This document shows positions 38,595 through 49,765 of a DNA stretch of 64,000 nt, one piece after another. This DNA comes from Nicotiana tabacum (lineage: Eukaryota; Streptophyta; Magnoliopsida; Solanales; Solanaceae), in NCBI RefSeq assembly GCF_000715075.1, contig NC_134096.1, positions 123,882,643 through 123,946,642 on the forward strand, given 5' to 3'. The first letter of the stretch is position 1. Each line of letters begins with the position of its first letter. A program made the translations under genes and the position numbers. A model generated the notes under the pieces. That model was not told where the DNA came from and did no database searches. It saw only the letters and a program-made list of their open reading frames with translations.

Positions 38595-39336
38595 AAGGAA
38601 CCCAAAACTTCTGGTTCAGGGTTCAAAATTCGAGCTTAGAATAACTATTATACTTGGCTACTTCTGATTGTATGATATTACTTGTTTGAGCCTAATGTGC
38701 TAATTGTCGTTCTTTACCGCTTTGATATTTCCGTGAACTGAATATAAAATTGTTACGACACCCTTCTTCTTTCTGAGTCTTCTTAATCTTCTGGGAAGCG
38801 TGTGCTTCACGTGGCTTCTTTTTTGTTAGAGTCATACCCCTAATTTAGAATGAGGATCGGACAAGTTGCAAAGCCGGTAAAGCTTCTGTATTCCCAGTAC
38901 GCTGCCATTCCCGGTACGCTCCCCCCTCCCCCCGGCTCGAGTTGTCCGCTCGGGTAAGCCGGGTCTAGAACAATATACCTAGGTTTTTAAAACCTAGAAT
39001 GACATAGCCTCATGCCGGATCCCTACTAGGTACGCTTGTTTGCATCACGTGCATTTGACCTTAGGTGCTCAACACGGGGGTTGGGTCTGTGTAGGACAGG
39101 TGTAACCAAAAATTAAAAGATCATTCTGATGCATTTTACGTGCTACTTGTGTATTCATTTGCTTCGGCTTGTATGTTGACCGGCTTCTAGAATAGGGAAA
39201 GAAAATCAAGAAAAAACAAGAGTGAGGTAGGTATTTGAAATATTTCGAAACTCTGCCGAAATTTTGAAAAACAAGAGAGAGAAAATAAGCCAATATTTTC
39301 AAAAGTCATTGTTTCCTCTGTTCCGTCAAATCTGCA

Positions 39337-39400
39337 GAACTACGCGGGTTTGATTCTTACCATATGTGAGATACGTAGGCAAACCTAATCGGTTTCGGCC
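39337..39400 (+). repeat. Conserved non-coding motif, copy 1
   Basis: GAACTACG...TTTGATTC...GATACGTAGGCAAACC...GGTTTCGG. See the four related copies at 39822, 41424, 34132 and 45673. Confidence 0.7.
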
Positions 39401-39821
39401 CCCATTTTTTAAAAATCCAAAAATATTTTCCTTTAATTCCTTCTTTAGGAGTTTTACTTTAGAAAATCCCAAACAAATAAAAAAATAAGAAAATTTTTAA
39501 ACCAAAAAATATTTTATTTTGTAGGAGTCTTTCATTAGAAAAAGAAAACAAATGAAATAAAAATCCAAAAAAAATATTTTCTACCTTTTTTTAGAAAGTC
39601 TTTCTCCCAAAAATCCAAAAACAAAAAAAACCAAAACATCAAAAGCCAAAAAATATTTTTCTTTCTTATGTAGAAGTTCTTCTTTCGAAAAAAATTAGAA
39701 AAAAAAATCAAATTTCAAAAATATTTTCTTTCTTCTTTATAAGTCTTTCTTTCGGAAATTTTAAAAAAAAAAATCAAAATCCAAAAAGAGTTAGTTTATT
39801 TACTTTATTTCTGATCTTCCC

Positions 39822-39886
39822 AAACTACGCAAGATCTGATTCATGTTCCAACATGATACGTAGGCAACCCACATTAGGTTCGATCG
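39822..39886 (+). repeat. Conserved non-coding motif, copy 2
   Basis: AAACTACGCAAGATCTGATTC...GATACGTAGGCAACCC...GGTTCGATCG. Confidence 0.7.
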
Positions 39887-41423
39887 AATGATTTTGAAAA
39901 AGAAAAAAGAAAAAAAGTGACAAGAAAAAGAAAAAGAAAAAAAGAAAAAAAAAGAGTGTTCATTCTAACATGTTTGTTGTTTTGAAATAAAATCTGGTTT
40001 AAGGTGGTCGGTTTGTTAGTTTGCAATGGCGAGTCTAGGATCCCTCGGAAATAAAAGCATCTTCTCAACCAATGGAACAAGGACCACTGTTGTTGATCCA
40101 AAGTCACGAAAAGGCAAGTAGGCAAGTTGGCGGTGAAAAATCAAAAATAGTGGCAAATGTGGGGTTGACTTTACCAGATTTGAGCAATAAGACATGGCCT
40201 GCTCGGGATAATTTGATGATGGGGAGACGTGAGAATTCTTCCAAGTCTTTTAGTAAATGAGTTGCTTTGAAATTTCATATGTCGTCAGTCCTGAAATCCG
40301 GCAACCAATATTGGGAATGTTTTGATTAAAAAGTCAAAATTTGAGTGCTGAATTAGAAGGAATAAAAAGCTTGAATGCCGTAGTAGTACTGATGTACAAA
40401 TTTGTGGCTAAGATGTCGCTTAGCAACTGGAAAGCCACTCCTCTTTTAGACAGGGAGGAGTCATGGTAGCTTATTTTGTCGTCTTTTCTTCTTCTTTTTG
40501 TGCTATCGGACCCTTCTATCCTTTATTCTATAAAAAAAAGTAGTCAGTCATTTTGTGTCCATTTTGTGCATAGTTCTTTTCACCCTAGTTCTAGTGACAT
40601 GACATGCATGCGGAAATTTTGGCTAGACCTTATAAAACTGATTTAGTCTTGAATTGGATAAACGTGAGATAGAGACACTTTTGAAGATGAATATAGACAT
40701 GATACTTTTGGAAAATAAACATGAGCCAAGTTTTCATGGAACCAAAACAGTCAGGCTCATGGAAGTTAAGGATCTCTACCTTTTGAATCATTAAGAAGAT
40801 CGGGCTTAAGGCTGATCGGACGGGTTGAAGTCTGTTTAGCACTAAAAGACATAAAGTGTTTTCAAAAGAAGGTGTATTCCAGACAGCTTGAAATGGATCA
40901 GTTTAGTGGCAAAATGCATCTTCTATATCAAGACAAAATCCAAGAAAAAGTCACCTAAATTGATAAGGGTCATTCACTGCGAGAAAAGTATTGCTCATAC
41001 AACTTTGCACTGAAAAGAGACCCAGAAAGCAACATGTCCATCAATGTCGTGATTGTGAAGGGCTAACAAGATTGGCATTCTCGAGGCTGGAAGGCCTTTT
41101 TTCTGCTACCCAAATACTTTATACCCTTTGTTACCCCTTTTGATCATGTGTTATTTTCTTTGACCACCCTCTTTTGGAATCAAGTTTAGAGTTAAAAGTC
41201 CAAAAACTAATAATAAATAAATAAATAAAAAGAAAAGTCCATGCCCCAAGAGTATAAATTGGGAAAACTCCTAGAAAGTTCAAGTGAAAAAAGAAAAGAA
41301 ATAGTCAAAGGCCCATGCCCCTAGAAAATAAAAGTTGCGGCAACTTGTTTTGTAAAAAAAAGAAAAGAGAAAATAGAGAGACAAAACAAATGATAAAAAA
41401 AATAATAGTTAGGTCAGATGTTT

Positions 41424-41490
41424 GAACTACGTTTGACCTGATTCCTTAAAAAAAGGATACGTAAGCAGCCTTACACGGTTCGGTCTAATC
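41424..41490 (+). repeat. Conserved non-coding motif, copy 3
   Basis: GAACTACGTTTGACCTGATTCC...GATACGTAAGCAGCC...GGTTCGGTC. Confidence 0.75.
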
Positions 41491-42859
41491 AAATAAGAAT
41501 TCGAAAACAAAAACCAAAAATCCCCAGTATATGAAACTAGGACAAAGATTTCATTTCACTTATGAAAGAGTTGATTACAATAGTTGTAAGTCTACAACCC
41601 CCATTTTGAGTCTACTTTGAGCCTTCAAGCCGTCCTTTCTTTCTAACCCTATCCAAAAACCTTCGAAATAAAGACCTCCCGATATGCCTTCAAGAATGCC
41701 AAGAGAAGCATGCAATGAGCAACGATTGTCACGTAACATAGAACACTGTCAGTTGCTCACACTAGAAAGCAAAAGAAAAATAAAAATAAAGAAGAAAAAA
41801 TGAGAGAGTCTTACTAGTAAAAATCCTCACGGGCACTATAAGACGACAGTAAGCAGAGATGAATAAATGAAAGAGACTTGTTGGTGAAAACCCCTCGGGG
41901 CACCACTAGTCGAAAGTGAGTCATGAAGTTGATGCAATGAATTGGCATGAACAAGCCCGACTTCAAAGGTCATAGGAATAGTAAAAGGGAAGATTTGATT
42001 AGTTTGATAGAGCAGACCGTTAAGTCCAAAATGCATGTCATGATCATTAAGGCTAGTTACCGCAAAATAACTCTTATGTCCTTCCAAAAGGGGCATTTCT
42101 TGTTAATACTTGTTTCTTTGCATCATTGTGTCCTTCACTCTGAGCCAGTCCTTGTCTAAACAAGAAAGAAAAGATTTCAAAATTTGCAACTAGCTTTTCA
42201 GCTGCACAAAGTAAATTTGGCCAACACACTGAGTTTTTACAATCAACATGCATTGAGGATTCATGCAAAGTTCCCCCCCCCCCCCAAAAAAGACTCTTGT
42301 CAGCCTATTCGGGTAAAGCAAGTAAAGATAACCTCAAGGTTAATCAGAGATTCTCTGTAGTACCGAACAATGACTATGAAGTGTGCACATCGTGCAAAAG
42401 GCTCTTACCAGTTATGATTCTCTCTCACATACAAATTGCTCCAAAAGCAGCCATTCAAGATATCAAAAAAGGTTATCCAAGAAAAGAAATCTCTTTTTTT
42501 AGATAAGGCCGACTGAGCCAGAAATATAAATTGCACTGGGTGTGAAACAATCAGGGTTGATGCAGAGCAAAAATTCTCTTGAAACTGACTCAAGCTGATT
42601 GAGCAAAAGCCAAGTTGCCCAAGATTCAAGGCCACAAACCGACAACCACTTTTAAAACTGACAAAATTTTCTTTGTTTGAAACAGGAACAAAGCAGTGCA
42701 AGGAAGATGGTTCAAAAATAAAGAAAAAAGAGAAGAAACGAAAGAAAAAGAAAAAAGAAGAGAAGAGCCGACAAAGGGAAGTTTCTCAAATCTTTGCCTT
42801 TATCTGTCTTGTTAGTGTGCATAAAATGTTGCCATTGCTCTTCACATTTTTCCTCCTAG

Positions 42860-43695
42860 GATAAAAGTCTTAGTCTGATGGATTTTCTCCCAATAAAAAT
42901 CTTAGTCTGATGAACTTTTCTCCTAAGATAGAAATCTTAGTCTGATGAATTTTCTCCTAGGATAGAAATCTTAGTCTGATGAATCTTTCTCCTAAGATAA
43001 CAAAAAAAGGACCAACTCTGATGAATTTTCTCCTAGGATTGAAATCTTAGTCTGATGAATCTTTCTCCTAAGATAGAAAACCTAGTCTGATGAACTTTCT
43101 CCTAGGATAGAAATCTTAGTCTGATGAATCTTTCTCCTAAGATACCAAAAAAAAAGACCTAGTCTGATGAACTTTCTCCTAAGATTGAAATCTTAGTCTG
43201 ATGAATCTTTCTCCTAAGATAACAAAAAAAGGACCTAGTCTGATGAATTTTCTCCTACGATCGAAATCTTAGTCTGATGAATCTTTCTCCTAAGATAGAA
43301 GACCTAGTCTGATGAACATTTTCCTAGGATCAAAATCTTAGTCTGATGAATCTTTCTCCTAAGATAGAAGACCTAGTCTAATGAACTTTATAGAAATCTT
43401 AGCCTGATGAATCTTTCTCCTAAGATACCAAAAAAACAAAAGAGACCTAGTCTGATGAACTTTCTCCTAGGATCAAAGTCTTAGTCTGATGAATCTTTCT
43501 TCTAAGATAAGAAAACCTAGTCTGATGAATTTTCTTCTAGGATAGAAATCTTAGTCTGATGAATCTTTCTCCTAAGATTAAAAAAAAGGGGACCTAGTCT
43601 GATGAATTTTTTCCTAGGATAAACGTCTTAGTCTGATGAACTCTTTCTCCTGAGATAGAAAACCTAGTCCGATGAATTTTCTCCTAGGATAATAA
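42860..43695 (+). repeat. Minisatellite 1: alternating ~30-bp motifs
   Basis: About 25 copies built on TAGTCTGATGAA...TCTCCTA. Two forms alternate: CTTAGTCTGATGAATC/TTTCTCCTAAGATA and CCTAGTCTGATGAA(C/T)TTTCTCCTAGGAT, giving a ~60-65 bp dimer. Several spacers carry short A-runs (CAAAAAAAGGAC). No coding frame. Confidence 0.9.
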
Positions 43696-43794
43696 TTTAA
43701 AAAAAAAGGGGAAGTCTGAATTTGAAAAAATGGGGAGTCATTTTTTTTAGTTTTCTTAAGATTATCAATGTTTAGTTTTCCTGAAATCAGTCTG

Positions 43795-44215
43795 AGAATT
43801 TTAGGTTATACTTTTAGGAGACGCACTTCCTAAATTGTGATTTTACCCCTAGGAGACGCACTTCCTAGTTTGGGTCTTTTAAGTTTCAGTTACTGAGGTT
43901 TTACCCCTAGGAGACGCACTTCTTAGTGTGAGAATTTCAGGTTATACTTTTAGGAGACGCACTTCCTAAATTGCGATTTCATCCCTAGGAGACACACTTC
44001 CTAGTTTTGGTCTTTTATGTTTGAGTCACTGAGGTTTTACCCCTAGGAGATGCACTTCCTAGTTTGGGTATTTCAGGTTATACTTTTTAGGAGATACACT
44101 TCTTAGTTTGGTCCATTCAAGTTTCACCCCTAGGAGACGCACTTCCTAGTCTGGGTCATTTGTTAGTCGAAATTTTCTTAGTTTTACTCACAGGAGACGT
44201 ACATCCTAGTCGAGT
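43795..44215 (+). repeat. Minisatellite 2: GGAGACGCACTTCCTA units
   Basis: About nine copies of a ~40-48 bp unit with core AGGAGACGCACTTCCTA(G/A). Two spacer types, one TAGGTTATACTTTT-like and one TTTTACCCC-like, alternate through much of the block. Confidence 0.9.
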
Positions 44216-44346
44216 CTTCAATTTTACTCTCATCATTGCATCCTTCATTAATAGCATAGGTGATTTATAGTTCTGCTAATAACTCACAAATCTTCCTAGT
44301 GTAAACTGGGGCAGAAAAAAGTTTCTTTTGTTATTTTCATTTTGCT

Positions 44347-44600
44347 GTAGTAGCAGGCGCCCACCTGGAGAATGAGGGAATTTATTGCAAGTATTAAGTC
44401 AGTGGCAGGCGCCCACCTGGAGAATGAGGAAATTTATTTCAATTTTCAAGTCATTGGCAGGCGCCCACCTGGAGAACGAGGGAATTTTTTTGAAGTTCAA
44501 GTCATTAGCAGGCGCCCACTTGGAGAATAAGGGAATTCATTTTAAGTTTCAAGTCATTGCAGGCACCCACCTGGAGAATGATGGTCAATATTTCAAAAAT
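44347..44600 (+). repeat. Minisatellite 3: GGCGCCCACCTGGAGAA units
   Basis: Five copies of ~50-55 bp with core GCAGGCGCCCACCTGGAGAA followed by GAGGGAATTTATT-like sequence. It produces a short Gly/Ala/His-rich open frame with no independent support. One copy of the unit returns at ~45160 and at ~33620. Confidence 0.9.
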
Positions 44601-44624
44601 TGTTTTTAAGTTCAAATCAGAGAA

Positions 44625-45112
44625 GTAGCAGGAGCCCGCCTGAAGAACAGGGTCAACTTTCAATTTTCAAATTCAAGAGGCATCAGGAGCCCGCTTGAAG
44701 AACAGAGTCAACTTCCAGTTTTCAAGTTCAAGTTAGAGAGGCATCAGGAGCCAGCCTGAAGAACAGGGTCAAATTTAAATTTTCAAGTTTAAGTTAGAGA
44801 AGCATCAGGAGCCTGCCTGAAGAACAAAGTAAATTTTTAATTTTCAAATTCAAGTTAGAGAGGCATCAGGAGCCTGCCTGAAGAACAAGGTCAATTTTCA
44901 GTTTACAATTTCAAGTCATAGAGGCATCAGGAGCTCGCCTGAAGAACAGAGTCAACTTTCAATTTTCAAGTTCAAGAAGCATCAGGAGCTCGCCTGAAGA
45001 ACAAGGGCAGCTTTCAGTTTACAATTTCAAATCAGAGAGGCATCAGGAGCCCACCTGAAAAATAGGGTTAACTTTCAATTTTCAAGTTCAAGAAGCATCC
45101 GGAGCCCACCTG
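44625..45112 (+). repeat. Minisatellite 4: GCATCAGGAGCCCGCCTGAAGAA units
   Basis: About nine copies of ~50-58 bp with core CATCAGGAGC(C/T)(C/T)GCCTGAAGAA and spacer CAATTTTCAAGTTCAAG. The core shares the CACCTGGAGAA/CGCCTGAAGAA theme with minisatellite 3, so the two probably have a common root. Confidence 0.9.
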
Positions 45113-45839
45113 GAGAACGGGAGAATTCATTTCAGAGTTACTTCAAATTTCAAGTCAGTAGCAAGCGCCCACCTGGAGAACGAGGGAAGTAATTTCAGAA
45201 TTTAATTCAACTTAGAAGTAGCAGAAGCTAACCTCAAGAATGCGAGTCGACAATCTAAGATGACTAAAAAAATAAGTCTCAATCTAGAATAAAAGAAAAG
45301 GGAAAAAAAAAAGGGAATCCAAAATGTAGAAGAAGATGAAATATGTGAACTGCTCAAGACATGGTTGAAGTCACGAGCACTACATGTCCGGTCTTGATCC
45401 GAAGAAGCCGTGAAAGAATGAATTAGCACCTGCAGCTAGCAAGCATCAAGGTTCAAATCAAAAGTCTGCATGAAGAACAATTCAAGACTCAAGATCACGC
45501 TTCAGAAGACTTATAGATAGGAATCTTGTAACTCATAACTGATAGGCTTGTTTAGTTCTTTTAGATATTGATTTAGATGTAATAACAGGACCGCGGGCCG
45601 AAACCTCGACGGAACGGTACCTAACTCGACTCTCTCCTCATCATATCACACTCCATCACTTCATTCACTTCTGAACTACACACGACCTGATTCCCTTATG
45701 ACCCGTGATATGTAGGTTGTCCAAAATCAGGACTCGGTTGCACCCTTTCCTTTGTTTATTTTCACTTTTTGAATAAAGAGTTGGTATAAATTAGTCACAT
45801 GGCTCATCTTGTCATTGCCTGAAAACTCTACATATTTCC
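45113..45839 (+). repeat. 3' internal region before LTR3
   Basis: Collinear copy of 33578-34299; no coding sequence. Confidence 0.8.
45673..45740 (+). repeat. Conserved non-coding motif, copy 5 (before LTR3)
   Basis: GAACTACACACGACCTGATTCC...GATATGTAGGTTGTCC...GGACTCGGTTG. Positional equivalent of copy 4. Confidence 0.7.
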
Positions 45840-45856
45840 CAGCAAAGAGGAGCAGC
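45840..45856 (+). other. Polypurine tract before LTR3
   Basis: AGCAAAGAGGAGCAGC followed by TGTGAGCACC. Confidence 0.7.
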
Positions 45857-47988
45857 TGTGAGCACCTAATTTTTTACTATATTTGAATAGTTCATCACTT
45901 TTTAGTATGTAAATATATTTTAAGTTTAGACTACATATTTTAGCACTTATTTTATCTTTTATAGGTTTGATTTAAGAAAATTAAAAACTAACAAAAGATT
46001 CACATTTTTAGAGTGTTAATTTTGTTCTAATTTACAAAAAAAACAAAATCACAAATAATATATTTTTATTTTAATAAGTAAGAGAGCAACTCTACTTCTT
46101 GGAATTTTGTCTTTTCCAAAAAGAAAAATCATTTACGTTAACTCACAGGCACCCACTTTGCATTAGAATTTTTATTTAATACCTTACCCGCACTATGCCA
46201 ATTCCAAAAAAGGACTCCAATCATTTCATATTTCACAAGCACCTTACAGGCACATATTTTCGTACCAATTTTTATCCACATCACCTCAGCTAACAAACTT
46301 TCATTCCCCAAGAATATTCTCTCACAAATATTCTCAGCTAGTTTGCTCTCCAAGATCACTCGTCCTTATCTATCTAGAGAGCACATGCTAATTAGCAGGA
46401 AATGCAATCTCTCTCACGTGATCTCACAAAAACACACTGATTTTCTTGGGCTTCAAACACGCACCTTTACCCATATATAACCTCACTCAGTCACAGAATA
46501 GAAAAACCCTAAGAGCAGTCCTAGAATTGAGCGTCGTAGAGCAAACGTTTGATCTCCCTCTTCACGCTTTCTTCGTCAAAAACCCACACCATAGCAGACC
46601 AGTCCCTTGACAACCGGAAGCAGCCATGAAACCATCATGAAACTCACCTAAACAACTCCTTGAAGCCTCCATTAAAATTCTACGATCGTTTGCAAATTTC
46701 GAGAGGTTCTGTTCGAGTTTTCTCCGGCGCGGTCGTGGTCGTTTGGTTGAGTTTAGTTGCCGATTCGTCTTAACTATCATGTACGTGGCTGGAGTTTTAC
46801 TTTTAAATTAATAAAAAGTTTCGATCCTTAAGGTGCAATCCCTTTCTTTCCTTACTGTTTCAATTCCTTGGTCAACTTCATACTTTTTAAATATATGAAC
46901 GCTGGTCCTTATGTTGTTGATTTAAGTGTTTTGAGCAAATTGATTATTTTGAATGTTTAATGTTTCTTTGCTTAATATTGCCTCACTGATTCTCTTGATA
47001 AGGAATTTTCACATGAGGTCATAGCAATTGTTATCCATATGCTTGTACATTAAGTCAAAGCGTCTTCTTCGAGGTTTAGTTTAGATATCCATTGTTTGAT
47101 TTTCTTTATTTCATTATTATGTTAAAAGTTGATTGGGTGATATTTTAGGGGCTGTCAAGTTGATTTTAAGAAAAAGAATTTGGGCATGTGAAGTTTTAAT
47201 TTGAAATAATATGCCTAATGGTCGATTTTCATTTGATCCAGTCCGATAATAGTAACAATGTTGTCAACTTATTAAGAATGTGTTAAACTCATATGTCATT
47301 TCCTCCACAACTCCATATCCATAATTCATGATCTCACAATAATCTCAAAGTAGGAAAAATAATTCATGAATATCATAGCTTGCTTTAGACGCGATTAATA
47401 ATGAATCATCGTGACTATGGGTACGGTTCCCGTGGCATAGTCATGATACATAATCTCCAATTCGGGTGTGCATTTTATGTGACCCGACCACAAATTTTAA
47501 TAATTTTAAAAAAATTAACATATTGTAAATCGCGGGTGCGTTTCACATGGCGCGATTCGCAATGTTTAAAAAAACAAACGAGTGCGCGGCATCGCGACTT
47601 GTTTAAACAAATTCCATAAACACTAAAAGCGTTTAATTAATACTAAAATCGGTTTAAAAGGTAAAAATGCATAATAGGTCTCAAATATGTATTAAATCAG
47701 ATAATTAGGCCAATTATTAATAGTTGAGCGACCGTGTTAGAACCACAGAATTCGGGAGTGCCTCACACCTTCTCCCGGGTTAACAGAATTTCTTACCCGG
47801 TCTTCTGTGCTCGCAGACCATAAATAAGAGTTAATTTTCTCGATTTGGGATTTAAAATAAATCGGTGACTAGGGACACCATAAATTATTCTAAGTGGTGA
47901 CTCTGATCAATTAAATAATCTCATTTCGAACAATATCACTTTAATTGGAAAAACTCCCATGTCCCATCGGGAAAAACGAGGTGTGACA
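45857..47988 (+). repeat. LTR3, 2132 bp
   Basis: TGTGAGCACC to GTGTGACA; partner of LTR2 by length and by sharing the ~29 bp missing in LTR1. TATATAA at 46474-46480. Abuts the truncated chromovirus LTR with no spacer. Confidence 0.85.
46474..46480 (+). promoter_or_regulatory. TATA box of LTR3
   Basis: TATATAA in CCATATATAACCTCACTC, same offset as in LTR1 and LTR2. Confidence 0.6.
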
Positions 47989-48241
47989 TAACCGACCCCA
48001 TGTACGGGTAAGTGTAGAGCCTAACCTAGATGAAGAAGTTACGAGGCTAGGACAAGACACCCACATATAACCTGAACAGTATAATCATGCTAGTGGAAAC
48101 AACAGTAAATAAAGAAATAACGTAGAAATAATGGGAAAGGGACATACAGTGGGAAATACAATATAAAGAGTGAGAATAATGAAAAGACAGAATTAAACCG
48201 AAAATTCTTAAAAAATTGAGCAAATAAAACAGCAAAGGAAA

Positions 48242-48545
48242 ACTGCACGGCATCACCCTTCGTGCTTTTACTCTCAACCTCACCAAATAAATAAATAGAA
48301 TGGCACGGCATCACCCTTCGTGCTTTTACTCTCAACCTCGCCAAATAAATGAATAGAACGGCACAGCATCACCCTTCGTGCTTTTACTCTCAACCTCGCC
48401 AAATAAATAAATAAAACGGTACGGCATCACCCTTCGTGCATTAAACCTCTCATAATATACACGACATCACCCTTCATACTTTACACTCTTCCTCACAATA
48501 TAAATAATGCATGCACGACATCACTCTTCGTGCTTTACACTCCTC
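48242..48545. repeat. GGCATCACCCTTCGTGC minisatellite, 3' LTR
   Basis: Four ~59-bp copies, each GGCATCACCCTTCGTGC + TTTTACTCTCAACCTC + AAATAAATAAATAG, then two shorter variants. The 84- and 79-codon minus-strand frames here are repeat artefacts. Equivalent block at 56094-56405. Confidence 0.9.
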
Positions 48546-49429
48546 CTCACAAATCACAGAATCAATAACAACGGATATATAGGAGTATCACAAAGAAACC
48601 AGTATTTTACCCATAATCAATAGCATAATGCAACCTCAACCTTGAATCAATATTCGAAAGTTACCAAATCTTAGTGAAACTAGATATAAGTCACCCAACA
48701 TTTCAAATAACCCGCTAAGCATAGATAGTAGAATTTAAGGCTACAAAATAGACAAGAATAGAATTTCACTCGCATGCTATGACTCGACAACGACGCATAG
48801 ATGCTCGTCACCTCACCTATACATCGTATTTAACAACCAAACACGTAGCAAATAAACACATAATACCTATTCCCTCAAGCCAAAGTTAGACACGACACTT
48901 ACCTCGCTCCGAAAGCCACTTAATTCTCAATCACAGCTTTTTCATTGGAATTCACCTCAAACCACTCGTATCTATTCAAAAATGACTCAATAATATCAAA
49001 TATTGCTAAAGAAATCAATTATATTGCATAAATTAAATTTTTCAAATTTTCCTCCAAAAAGTCGAAATATCGACCCCGGGCCTGCTTGGTCAAAACCCGA
49101 GGTTCGGACCAAAATTCATTTATCCATTCACCCCCGAGCCCGAATATATAATTGGTTTTGGAATCCGACCTCAAATTGAGGTCTAAATCCCCAAATTTTC
49201 GAAATTCCTAGTTTCTACCCTAACCCTTAATTCTACCATGAAAACTCTAGATTTTAGGTTGATAATTCAATAAATGTAATGGGTAATTGAAAGAAAATGA
49301 TTTAGAATCACTTATCAATACTTTGGGGAAGAAATTGACTCTTGAAAATCGCCTTTACCCGTTTGGTTCTTGAAAAATGTTGAAGAAATGGCTTAAACCA
49401 GTGTTTGATTCTGTTTTATGCATTGGGCG

Positions 49430-49765
49430 ACAGTGTGCATCGCGTTCGCGAGGCCACTGTCGCGTTCGCAAAGGGTATTGGCTGCCAAGCCTTCACGTTC
49501 GCGAGACCCTTCTCGCGTTCGCGATAGTTACTCCCCCCTGGCCTTCGCGTTCGCGAGACATTGCTCACGTTCGCAATGAAGGAATGACCAACCCTCCCCC
49601 GGGTGTGCCTAACACTACGCGTTCGCGAGGAGCTGGTCGCGTTCGCGAAGAGTAACGCCCCCATCGCTTCGCGTTCGCGACCAAGCCTTCGTGTTCGCAA
49701 AGAAGAAAACTTCAGCTGCCCAGTTTACTCTTCGCGTTCGCGAGAATACCTTCGCGAACGCGAAG
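49430..49765. repeat. CGCGTTCGCGA-rich cluster, 3' LTR U3
   Basis: A dozen or more copies of TTCGCGTTCGCGA-like, partly palindromic words spaced ~25-45 bp apart, a CpG-dense patch in AT-rich surroundings. It lies on the U3 side of the LTR, and the overlapping open frames on both strands come from it. Confidence 0.9.

Larger units (their letters stand above)
38595..42859 (+). repeat. Non-coding interior, leader and A-rich part
   Basis: Starts with a leader (CGGGTAAGCCGGG, CAACACGGGGGTTGGGTCTG), continues with long A-rich blocks (39410-39800) and then anonymous DNA. Only frames under 100 codons occur and none resembles gag or pol. A poly-C run lies at 42274-42286. Three copies of a conserved GATACGTAGGC motif lie at 39337, 39822 and 41424. 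Confidence 0.7.
33578..47988 (+). mobile_element. Tat/Ogre-like LTR cluster without coding sequence
   Basis: Order: 3' internal fragment (33578-34316), LTR1, 25 bp, LTR2, 7.28-kb interior, LTR3. LTRs start TGT(G/A)AGCACCTAAT and end GTGTGACA. The primer site TGGCGACTCTGCTGGGG and the purine tract AGCAAAGAGG(A/G)GCAG, the AT-rich leader and the minisatellite-rich 3' interior are as I know them from Ogre/Tat elements of legumes and Solanaceae. No gag, RT, RNase H or integrase motif was seen on either strand, so it depends on another element for movement. No target duplication found. Lineage is an inference from non-coding features. Confidence 0.7.

Noticed and set aside
38595..42859. Endogenous pararetrovirus or other viral remnant in the coding-free interior
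   Set aside because: No coat, movement or RT motif is visible; LTRs, primer site and purine tract mark it as an LTR retroelement.
44385..44609. 74-codon repetitive frame (AGAHLEN repeats)
   Set aside because: It is a reading of minisatellite 3; the neighbouring units have different length and break the frame.
45857..47993. Target-site duplication around the LTR2-LTR3 element
   Set aside because: TTAGC before LTR2 and TAACC after LTR3 do not match well, and the left sequence is explained as remains of primer site and purine tract.
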